Assembly: GCA_007127665.1 (NCBI GenBank)
Contig: SKYY01000126.1
Span: 1-9,630 of the forward strand
Length of the DNA stretch: 9,630 bases
From: Balneolales bacterium
GTDB taxonomy: Bacteria > Bacteroidota > Rhodothermia > Balneolales > Natronogracilivirgulaceae
Direction: 5' to 3'
Position numbers and translations under genes: made by a program. The notes beneath the pieces are model-generated. The model saw only the letters and a program-made list of their open reading frames with translations, was not told where the DNA came from and made no database searches. Each line of letters starts with the position of its first letter. Position 1 is the first letter of the stretch. Positions 1 through 5,651 of the stretch are shown piece after piece.

Positions 1-1193
1 CGATCGCCGATCAGCATGGAATCGCACACCGAGTAGTTGCGGGAATTCGCAGCCTTGGGGCTGATCTTGACCAGGCCTCGGTAACTGTTCTGCGAATTTC
101 CGGCTGCAATTCCCTTGGAGATGATCGTGCTGTTGGTGTTCTTGCCAAGATGGATCATCTTGGTGCCGGTATCGGCTTCCATTTTGTCGTTTGTGACCGC
201 AACAGAGTAGAATTCACCTATGGAATTGTCGCCTTTCATGATCACGCTCGGATATTTCCAGGTGATGGCGGATCCGGTCTCGACCTGGGTCCATGATATC
301 TTGGAGTAATCACCTTTGCAGAGTCCCCGCTTGGTCACAAAGTTGAAGATTCCGCCAACGCCGTTTTCATCCCCCGAATACCAGTTCTGGACCGTGGAAT
401 ACTTGATCTGGGCGCGATCCAGGGCAACGAGCTCAACTACTGCGGCATGGAGCTGATTGCTGCTGAACATCGGCGCGGTACATCCTTCCAGGTAGCTGAC
501 ATAGCTGTCCTCTTCGGCAATAATGAGCGTGCGCTCGAACTGTCCGGACTCCTCGTTGTTAATCCGGAAATAGGTCGAGAGCTCCATCGGGCTCACTACG
601 CCCTTCGGCACATAGACAAACGACCCGTCGGAAAAGACCGCCGAATTCATGGCGGCGAAAAAGTTGTCATTCGTAGGCACAACGGAGCCCATGTACTTTT
701 TGACCAGATCAGGATAATTTTTGATGGCCTCGGATATGGAACAGAATATCACCCCTGCCTCAGCCAGCTTCTCCTTGAAGGTGGTGGCAACGGAAACGCT
801 GTCAAATACCGCATCCACAGCCACACCAGCCAGCATTTTCTGTTCGGAAAGCGGAATACCCAGTTTTTCGTATGTGTCAAGGATCTCCGGGTCAACCTCA
901 TCCAGGCTGTTCAGTGCAGGCTTTTTCTTGGGCGCCGAATAAAACTGGATTTTGTCATAATTAATGCGCGGATACTTGATATTGGCCCACAGAGGGTCTT
1001 TCATGGTCTTCCATTGCCGGAAGGCCTTCAAACGGAACTCGCGCATGAAGTCGGGCTCCTCCTTGATATCGGCAATCATGTTGACGATATCCTCATTCAG
1101 ACCTTTCGGGAAATAGTCGTACTCCACGTTGGTCTTGAATCCGTACTTGTATGGCTGTTTTACCAGGCTTTCGATGGTTTGGGTATCACTCAT
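1..1193 (-). CDS. sufB: Fe-S cluster assembly protein SufB (3' end outside window)
   Basis: SufB is the core scaffold of the SUF system; with SufC (ATPase) and SufD it receives sulfur from SufS/SufE and builds Fe-S clusters in the cytosol. I translated the minus strand by hand from the ATG at 1193: 397 codons are open and the frame leaves the window, so roughly the last 80-100 residues are missing compared with the ~480-495 aa usual for the family. Recognisable blocks are YLEGCTAP (235-241), YSTVQNW (265-271), FNFVTKRG (283-290), [10 protein letters not shown] (307-316), [10 protein letters not shown] (321-330), [10 protein letters not shown] (343-352) and [11 protein letters not shown] (367-377), all close to E. 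coli SufB as I remember it. Cys238 and Cys390 (in CDSMLIG) match the two functionally important cysteines, E. coli Cys254 and Cys405. No Shine-Dalgarno is seen before the ATG. The rest of a suf operon (sufC, sufD, sufS) would be expected beyond the left edge. Identification is firm. Confidence 0.97.
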   Translation of the reverse strand, partial: MSDTQTIESLVKQPYKYGFKTNVEYDYFPKGLNEDIVNMIADIKEEPDFMREFRLKAFRQWKTMKDPLWANIKYPRINYDKIQFYSAPKKKPALNSLDEVDPEILDTYEKLGIPLSEQKMLAGVAVDAVFDSVSVATTFKEKLAEAGVIFCSISEAIKNYPDLVKKYMGSVVPTNDNFFAAMNSAVFSDGSFVYVPKGVVSPMELSTYFRINNEESGQFERTLIIAEEDSYVSYLEGCTAPMFSSNQLHAAVVELVALDRAQIKYSTVQNWYSGDENGVGGIFNFVTKRGLCKGDYSKISWTQVETGSAITWKYPSVIMKGDNSIGEFYSVAVTNDKMEADTGTKMIHLGKNTNSTIISKGIAAGNSQNSYRGLVKISPKAANSRNYSVCDSMLIGD

Positions 1194-1361
1194 AACAGAT
1201 ATTGAAACGGTTGGTTGTGTTGGATGTTCCGTTGCTATGGAATTTGCAGTTTTTTAACAGCATCGCCCGCTTGCGAAAACCGGGTCGATATCATCTGCGC
1301 TTCCTACTTTGTAACCACGCCGGCGGCATTGGAAGTTCCTTATTTTGACAAAATCTAAATA

Positions 1362-1392
1362 TAAACATACTAACGCCCACAATCGAATCAAA
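1362..1392 (-). promoter_or_regulatory. Bacteroidota-type promoter candidate for sufB
   Basis: On the minus strand TTTG (1392-1389) is followed after exactly 19 bases by TATGTTTA (1369-1362). The Bacteroidota sigma consensus is TTTG at -33 and TAnnTTTG at -7, so only the last base of the -7 box differs. Transcription would start near 1355 and give a leader of about 160 bases before the sufB ATG. The match is seen directly; activity is inferred. Confidence 0.45.
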
Positions 1393-1432
1393 AGTGCACT
1401 TTTTTTGCAGGGCAGGCGACATTTACTAAAAA

Positions 1433-1446
1433 AGTAAGCGCTTTCA
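1433..1446. promoter_or_regulatory. LacI/GalR-family (cre-like) operator candidate
   Basis: AGTAAGCGCTTTCA matches the LacI-family/cre pattern TGWAANCGNTNWCA at all positions but the first, and has the hallmark central CG in an AAGCGCTT palindrome. Imperfect symmetry extends outward (AAAG on the left, CATTT on the right). It sits about 100 bases upstream of the preferred amylase start and just upstream of, or overlapping, a weak promoter candidate, which suits repression lifted by a sugar. No regulator gene lies in the window. Confidence 0.5.
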
Positions 1447-1473
1447 TTTTTGCAATAAATTCCGGTATTTTAT
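1442..1473 (+). promoter_or_regulatory. Weak promoter candidate for the amylase gene
   Basis: TTTC (1442-1445), 20 bases, then TATTTTAT (1466-1473) loosely follows TTTG-N19/20-TAnnTTTG with three mismatches. A start near 1480 would give a leader of about 65 bases before ATG 1545, but only about 14 bases before the alternative ATG 1494, favouring the downstream start. The -33 part overlaps the right half of the LacI-type operator. Weak on sequence alone. Confidence 0.22.
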
Positions 1474-1544
1474 GGTATCAATGGGCAGCGCCAATGCGGC
1501 CCGGCCCTTTCAACACGTGTTATCCTGTCACATATCCTCCAGTT

Positions 1545-2939
1545 ATGAATCCAAACCAGCAAAAAACCCGCATTCCGGCGTGGCGGATCATGCCGATCAT
1601 CGTGCTGCTTTCACTCTCCACTGTCTTTTGCAATTCGGAAAAGCAACCCGATTACCCCACACCTCCGCAAACCCCGGAATGGGCTGTCAATGCCACCATC
1701 TACGAAGTGAACCTCCGTCAGTTTTCTGAGGAGGGAACGTTTGCCGCCTTTGCCGAACATCTGCCCCGTCTTCGCGACATGGGCGTTGACATTCTGTGGC
1801 TCATGCCCATCCACCCGATCGGTGAAAAAGAGCGAAAAGGCACAATGGGCAGTTACTATTCCGTTTATGATTATCTGGATGTGAATCCCGAATTCGGCAC
1901 AAAAGAGGATTTCCGGGAGCTGGTCCGGCAGATTCACGAGCACGATATGTACGTGATCCTGGACTGGGTGGCCAACCATACTTCGTGGGATGCGGTGTGG
2001 ACGCAAACGCATCCCGAACTGTACGAAACGGACGAGGAGGGCAATTTCATCATTCCGCCCGGAACCGACTGGACCGACGTGATCCAGCTTGACTACAGCA
2101 ATCCCGAGACACATCGCAAAATGCATGAGGCGCTCGAATACTGGGTGCGCGAATTTGATATAGACGGATATCGCTGTGATGTGGCCGACCTGGTGCCTGT
2201 GGAGTTCTGGAATGAGGCCCGTTATCGCCTTGACCAGATCAAGCCGGTGTTCATGCTGGCTGAAGCCGAGACACCGGAGCATCATATCCATGCTTTCGAA
2301 ATGTCTTACGCCTGGGAAACCCACCATCACATGAACCAGCTGGCTGCCGGCGAGATCACCATAGCTGATTTCGAGCAGCATCTGGAGGAAAACCGCGAGC
2401 GTTTCCCTGAATTTGCCTACCGCATGCAGTTCACATCCAACCATGACGAGAACAGCTGGAACGGCACGGTGTTCGAGCGCCTGGGTGACGGTGTTGAGGC
2501 GTTTGCCGTTCTGGCCGCAACCATACCGGGCATGCCCCTGGTCTACAACGGGCAGGAAGCGGCCATGGACAAGCGGCTTGAGTTTTTTGAGAGGGACCCG
2601 ATTGAATGGGGTGACTTCCCGCTGCTGGATTTTTACACGAGACTGCTGCAGCTGAACAGGCAGAACCGGGCGCTGTTCAATGGTGTGCACGGCGGCCCGC
2701 TGACCCGGCTTGCCACCACGGCCGATGATCAGATTTTTGCTTTTTACCGTGAAAAAGAGGGTGACAGGGTGGTCGTGCTGCTCAACCTGACGGACCAGCC
2801 GGCCTCATTTGAACTTTCAACGGCCGAGGCTTCAGGCAGCTACACAGATCTCTTCCGGGATATCGAGGTGGTCCTGGGCGACGCGGAATCGTTCAACTTT
2901 TCACCATGGGAATATGCCGTTTACCATACCGGCATGTAG
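1545..2939 (+). CDS. GH13 alpha-amylase-family glycoside hydrolase, probable lipoprotein
   Basis: This is a retaining alpha-glucan hydrolase of family GH13, likely acting on starch or maltooligosaccharides at the cell envelope. From ATG 1545 it has 464 residues. K7, R9 and R14 precede a hydrophobic stretch (15-28) ending LSTVFC, so Cys29 is a probable but imperfect lipidation site (Phe at -1). The (beta/alpha)8 barrel spans about 45-375: region V near SYYSVYDYLDVNPEFG (103-118), region I DWVANH (140-145), region II GYRCD with nucleophile Asp212, region III LAE with acid/base Glu240, and region IV SNHD with Asp301. All three catalytic acids are present. A small C-terminal beta domain follows (about 385-464). 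The frame is also open from ATG 1494, adding 17 residues that do not look like a signal sequence. It stands alone, without SusC/SusD-like or transporter neighbours. Exact specificity (amylase, glucosidase or transferase) cannot be read from the motifs. Confidence 0.93.
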   Translation: MNPNQQKTRIPAWRIMPIIVLLSLSTVFCNSEKQPDYPTPPQTPEWAVNATIYEVNLRQFSEEGTFAAFAEHLPRLRDMGVDILWLMPIHPIGEKERKGTMGSYYSVYDYLDVNPEFGTKEDFRELVRQIHEHDMYVILDWVANHTSWDAVWTQTHPELYETDEEGNFIIPPGTDWTDVIQLDYSNPETHRKMHEALEYWVREFDIDGYRCDVADLVPVEFWNEARYRLDQIKPVFMLAEAETPEHHIHAFEMSYAWETHHHMNQLAAGEITIADFEQHLEENRERFPEFAYRMQFTSNHDENSWNGTVFERLGDGVEAFAVLAATIPGMPLVYNGQEAAMDKRLEFFERDPIEWGDFPLLDFYTRLLQLNRQNRALFNGVHGGPLTRLATTADDQIFAFYREKEGDRVVVLLNLTDQPASFELSTAEASGSYTDLFRDIEVVLGDAESFNFSPWEYAVYHTGM

Positions 2940-2953
2940 CCGTCAGGGACATC

Positions 2954-3145
2954 TCACCAGGTCCGGGCAGTATCTGGCGGGCTAGTATCTGGCGGGCTAG
3001 TATCTGACAGGGCAGCATCTGGCCGGGCTAGCATCTGGCGGGCTAATATCTGGCGGGCTAATATCTGGCGGGCTAATATCTGGCGGGTTAGTATCTGGCC
3101 AGGGCAGTATCTGGCGGGGCACGGTTGAACCGGGTGTTCATTCAC
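2954..3145 (-). CDS. Doubtful 63-aa ORF over the 15-bp array
   Basis: An ATG at 3145, 12 bases beyond the stop codon of the caspase-like gene and on the same strand, opens a 63-residue frame. Its middle is the repeat ILARQ (about 19-40) made by the 15-bp units; the end (about 47-59) has repeated SPPDT. The 16-bp unit at 3092 precedes the regular run and the 16-bp unit at 3016 shifts the reading from ILARQ to SPPDT, so the reading follows the array and is not conserved through it. There is no Shine-Dalgarno or recognisable domain. Translational coupling to the upstream gene is possible by spacing, but the frame is probably open only because the repeat lacks minus-strand stops. I regard it as more likely non-coding. 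Confidence 0.18.
   Translation of the reverse strand: MNEHPVQPCPARYCPGQILTRQILARQILARQILARQMLARPDAALSDTSPPDTSPPDTARTW
2971..3120. repeat. Tandem array of ten ~15-bp units
   Basis: On the plus strand the unit is TATCTGGCGGGCTAG or ...CTAA. Units start at 2971, 2986, 3001, 3016, 3032, 3047, 3062, 3077, 3092 and 3108. Most are 15 bp; those at 3016 and 3092 are 16 bp (an extra C or A after TGGC), and the last is cut to 13 bp. The units at 3047 and 3062 are identical, and those at 2971 and 2986 are identical. The partial copy GTCCGGGCAG stands just before. The array fills the gap between the convergent amylase and caspase-like genes. Read on the minus strand in one frame it encodes L-A-R-Q-I pentapeptides. 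Confidence 0.95.
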
Positions 3146-3157
3146 CTGGCATGGTGG

Positions 3158-5206
3158 CTACGGTTCATCCGGACGGTCCCTGACCAGTATAAGGTTATCA
3201 TTGCCGGCAAACCCCGGATCCTGGGCCCGGTCCAGCAGCCTTCTTGAGGTAAACGGGACATTCCTTTCCAGATAGCTTTCCAGGTCGCCGGTGGTTCGCC
3301 GTCCATCTTTCAGGCCCTGGAAGAAATACCAGGTGAAGATATCATAGGGTCGTCCTGTACGGTCATTATAGGCGCTATACGTGCCGGAGCGTTGGCCGGG
3401 ACTGGCTGCCCAGAAAGCTGCGGCCGTTTCGGGAAGGCGAGCCATCACCGATTGCAGCGCTTGCGCTTCCTCTGCCCCTGTACGGACGCCGTTATCGGTA
3501 TGCGTCCCGAAGATTGAGGCCCTGGACCAGTCGGTGTCCAGCACCATGACAGATTTCCGCGTACTCATGCCGGCAATCGTATCCACCAGATCCTGGACAG
3601 GTATGAGGCCGCTTGTGCCTCCCGCGGGGTCATAATCAACGGGAACGAGAAGAAAGCGGTTATCCGGATCCGTGATTCCGTGGCCGTAGTAGTAGACAAA
3701 GAGATCGGATTCATCTTGTGAGAGATGCCTTCCGCCGATCATCAGGGAGTCGCTCTGCTGAAGGAGGCGCCGCATCTGATGGTAAGTCATGTTTTCGTAT
3801 ACCCGGATGTTGTCTGAATAGTACCCAAGCACCTGGCTGGCATAGAGTGAGGCAAGCTGTGCGGTTCGCGAGGCATTCGGGAGGTGCTGCAGCGGATCGC
3901 GGTATTCGCCATTGATGATGATGATGGCTATGGCATCGGGATTCGCCCTTCTGTTTTCCGGAAGATTCCGTTCGATTTCAATGTCACCGAACACCATATG
4001 GTCAGGCAGAACCACCTGATCGCCGATGCGGGCCGTGTCCGCGACCTGCCATATGCGCCTGGAGTATTCTTTGGGCACGTATGCAGGACCGTCTGATCTG
4101 AGGATACGGTACCAGCGGTCATCCACATCGTTAAGGAAGGGGAAGCGGCTTTGGCTGCCGACATGCTGTATGATATTGTTGCTCAGGATTGCCGGTGAGG
4201 TTCGCAACGGCACGCTGGATGAAGTAACTTCCACAAACTCCTGCATGAAGGCGGAGAGTGGCGTGTATTGATCAAACCGCACATCCTGGTACTCCAATTG
4301 CAGGTGGAGGCCGGTGGTGTCGCTACCGGGAAGCCTTCTTAAATCCGTCACTTGTCCAATATGAAATGAGACGGCGTTATCCCGGAAATCAAGGGGGCGC
4401 GCATCCACCAGATTTTCTGTTCCGCGAGTAATGGTGAGACGGGCCCGGGCATCGGTTGAGAGGGGGACCGGGATGGAATCCTGAATAACCCGGGTACCTG
4501 TTTTCTGAAGCAGGCGTACTTCACCTGCCGGACGTGGTTCACCGTCGGGTTTCATGGTGAGATAGCTGGCTGCGCCGATACTCACTGCCGCAACATTGAG
4601 CATGGCACGCTCACGGGTTGAAAGACGGTCAGCGTCGATTACAGAGGAGTTGGAAAGATAGAGTCCCATGGCCATACCGGACAGGCCGAGTGCCATATAT
4701 CCGTAGCGTGGCCGGTACTGCTGGATATACCGTTCCGAGGCGATGTGCATGTTATAGAGCAGTGCCCGTTCATTCAGCAATTCCAGTGAGAAGACCGGGT
4801 TTTGGGGAGACGGAGTGATTACTGGATGGAAAAACCTTTTCTCAGACAGGGTGGTTTCAGAATCCGGGTCGGCTACGGGCTGTTCGGCAACCATCCATGC
4901 CGAAGTGGTGCAGCTGCCGAGTGTCAAGGCAAGCAGCAGAATCAGCATCGTGCAACTGAGCGGGCCGGGGATGCGCGTTGATGCCTGTAGAGTGTCAGGT
5001 GTCCCGGCAGCCCCGGATCCCTGCAAAAGCTCCTGTGCAGGTAAAATTTCCTGTGCATGCAGAAACTTCCGTGCATGCGGCAACTTCCGTGCATGCAGAA
5101 GCTCCGGTGCATGCGGCAACTCCTGTGCCGACGGAAGCTCCGGTGCATGCGGCAACTCCGGCATTTTACGCAACTTCCGGGATGCTGGATCTGGAGAAAA
5201 AGGCAT
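3158..5206 (-). CDS. Caspase-like (peptidase C14 fold) lipoprotein lacking the catalytic Cys
   Basis: From ATG 5206 the frame has 682 residues. Residues 17-64 are an 18-bp-repeat-encoded stretch. A hydrophobic segment (87-98) ends in a canonical lipobox LGSC with Cys99, so the mature protein is probably a lipid-anchored envelope protein. The central part (about 110-420) has a possible membrane-like segment at 170-186 and no domain I recognise. The C-terminal part (about 420-650) has a caspase/metacaspase fold: beta strand AIAIIIINGEY (425-435), YYYGHG with catalytic-type His509, then VMVLDTDWS (553-561) where the family has LDxC(F/Y/W)S, and AASPGQRSGTY (600-610) with FTWYFFQGLKDG (624-635) near the end. 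Asp559 occupies the Cys position, so peptidase activity is unlikely. The start is uncertain: ATG 5206, ATG 5164 (residue 15) or ATG 4948 (residue 87, no charged n-region). No partner genes are adjacent; it faces away from acs and converges on the amylase. Confidence 0.82.
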   Translation of the reverse strand: MPFSPDPASRKLRKMPELPHAPELPSAQELPHAPELLHARKLPHARKFLHAQEILPAQELLQGSGAAGTPDTLQASTRIPGPLSCTMLILLLALTLGSCTTSAWMVAEQPVADPDSETTLSEKRFFHPVITPSPQNPVFSLELLNERALLYNMHIASERYIQQYRPRYGYMALGLSGMAMGLYLSNSSVIDADRLSTRERAMLNVAAVSIGAASYLTMKPDGEPRPAGEVRLLQKTGTRVIQDSIPVPLSTDARARLTITRGTENLVDARPLDFRDNAVSFHIGQVTDLRRLPGSDTTGLHLQLEYQDVRFDQYTPLSAFMQEFVEVTSSSVPLRTSPAILSNNIIQHVGSQSRFPFLNDVDDRWYRILRSDGPAYVPKEYSRRIWQVADTARIGDQVVLPDHMVFGDIEIERNLPENRRANPDAIAIIIINGEYRDPLQHLPNASRTAQLASLYASQVLGYYSDNIRVYENMTYHQMRRLLQQSDSLMIGGRHLSQDESDLFVYYYGHGITDPDNRFLLVPVDYDPAGGTSGLIPVQDLVDTIAGMSTRKSVMVLDTDWSRASIFGTHTDNGVRTGAEEAQALQSVMARLPETAAAFWAASPGQRSGTYSAYNDRTGRPYDIFTWYFFQGLKDGRRTTGDLESYLERNVPFTSRRLLDRAQDPGFAGNDNLILVRDRPDEP
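5015..5158. repeat. Tandem array of eight 18-bp units
   Basis: Eight degenerate 18-bp units cover 144 bp. On the plus strand a typical unit is TCCGTGCATGCGGCAACT. In the caspase-gene frame (minus) they read ELPHAP, ELPSAQ, ELPHAP, ELLHAR, KLPHAR, KFLHAQ, EILPAQ and ELLQGS, from residue 17 to 64. The best copies carry GTGCATGC. Several plus-strand frames and another minus-strand frame are also open across the array, so openness of the caspase frame here is not evidence of translation. Confidence 0.93.
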
Positions 5207-5259
5207 GAGTGGGAAAAAGGTAATTGGAAAAATAGTGTCTTTTGACGGCGGATCACCTG

Positions 5260-5265
5260 ATTATA
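5260..5265 (-). promoter_or_regulatory. -10-like TATAAT upstream of the caspase-like gene
   Basis: The minus strand carries a perfect TATAAT, preceded by CTG, 54 bases upstream of ATG 5206. No TTGACA lies at 17 bases (GGTCAG is there) and no Bacteroidota TTTG/TAnnTTTG pair fits. If it is used, the 18-bp array is transcribed whether or not it is translated. Confidence 0.2.
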
Positions 5266-5461
5266 CAGTACAAGAAACAACGCTGACCAGAGACTGCGCA
5301 AAAACAGCTGCCGGAGAATCAAATGGAATACCTGAAACTGTTTTCCGATAACGTCCCCGCCTGCATCTTAACGGGTGATTCAGCCTTCATATTTCCACTG
5401 ATATCGGGACAAAGTTCCGTCTCTTGTTAAGATAACACGTGTAAACCTGATTTCAGAGTGG

Positions 5462-5469
5462 TATATTTG
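5462..5469 (+). promoter_or_regulatory. Bacteroidota -7 box (TATATTTG) candidate for acs
   Basis: TATATTTG matches TAnnTTTG at all six fixed positions. A TTTG at the expected -33 distance is missing (GTGT is at 5439-5442, 19 bases upstream). Transcription would begin near 5476 and leave about 175 bases before ATG 5652. One-box support only. Confidence 0.35.
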
Positions 5470-5651
5470 CCTGAGAAAAGCCCTTTTTCAAGTTGCAATT
5501 AACGGTATTTCTCCTTTTTTTTCAGCTTGGACCAGGGGCGTAGAATTTTAAACATTTACAATACTGGTTAATGGGCGTAAACTGGCCCCGGACACTATTT
5601 CAGAAATTTTTTCAACCTCAACATTCACCCTTTCATAAATCGGATGTGGCT

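Larger units (their letters stand above)
1194..1544. other. Divergent intergenic region sufB / amylase
   Basis: These 351 bases separate two divergent genes. The sufB half (1194-1360) holds no ORF, hairpin or Rrf2/IscR-type operator that I could recognise. The central AT-rich part (about 1340-1475) holds the sufB promoter candidate, a LacI-type operator at 1433-1446 and a weak amylase promoter candidate. A TTGACA on the plus strand at 1345-1350 lacks a good -10 partner (TACTAA at 1368-1373). A 10-bp palindrome AACACGTGTT lies at 1512-1521. Two in-frame upstream ATGs for the amylase are possible in this stretch, but 1545 is preferred. Confidence 0.6.
5207..5651. other. Divergent intergenic region caspase-like gene / acs
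   Basis: These 445 bases separate divergent genes. The left part holds the TATAAT candidate for the minus gene. The middle holds the palindrome ACACGTGT (5435-5442) within a 16-bp sequence resembling one before the amylase. A perfect TAnnTTTG box lies at 5462-5469 for acs, and a run of eight T at 5515-5522 in its leader. The stretch 5571-5651 is in frame with acs and could code for 27 extra residues, but these look unlike the family. No small gene or RNA was recognised. Confidence 0.55.

Noticed and set aside
447..1205. Long plus-strand open frame of 252 residues
   Set aside because: It is antisense to sufB, whose minus-strand translation matches the family throughout; the plus frame shows no family features.
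1345..1373. Plus-strand sigma-70 promoter TTGACA-N17-TACTAA
   Set aside because: The -35 is perfect but the -10 matches TATAAT at only three or so positions, and the stretch is better explained by the minus-strand Bacteroidota-type promoter.
1494..1544. Upstream start of the amylase at ATG 1494
   Set aside because: The added 17 residues come before a sequence that already has a charged n-region and hydrophobic core; ATG 1545 gives a normal signal length.
1611..2690. Minus-strand open frame of 359 residues
   Set aside because: Antisense shadow of the GH13 gene, which has all its catalytic motifs on the plus strand.
2971..3120. CRISPR array
   Set aside because: The repeated units are directly adjacent at 15-16 bp with no unique spacers, and no cas genes are present.
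4815..5351. Plus-strand frames (up to 178 residues) and a second minus frame over the 18-bp array
   Set aside because: They are open because the repeat has few stop codons in any frame; their peptides are just alternative readings of the repeat.
5571..5651. Upstream start of acs at ATG 5571
   Set aside because: The 27 added residues have no counterpart in known acetyl-CoA synthetases, and the length from 5652 already fits the family.
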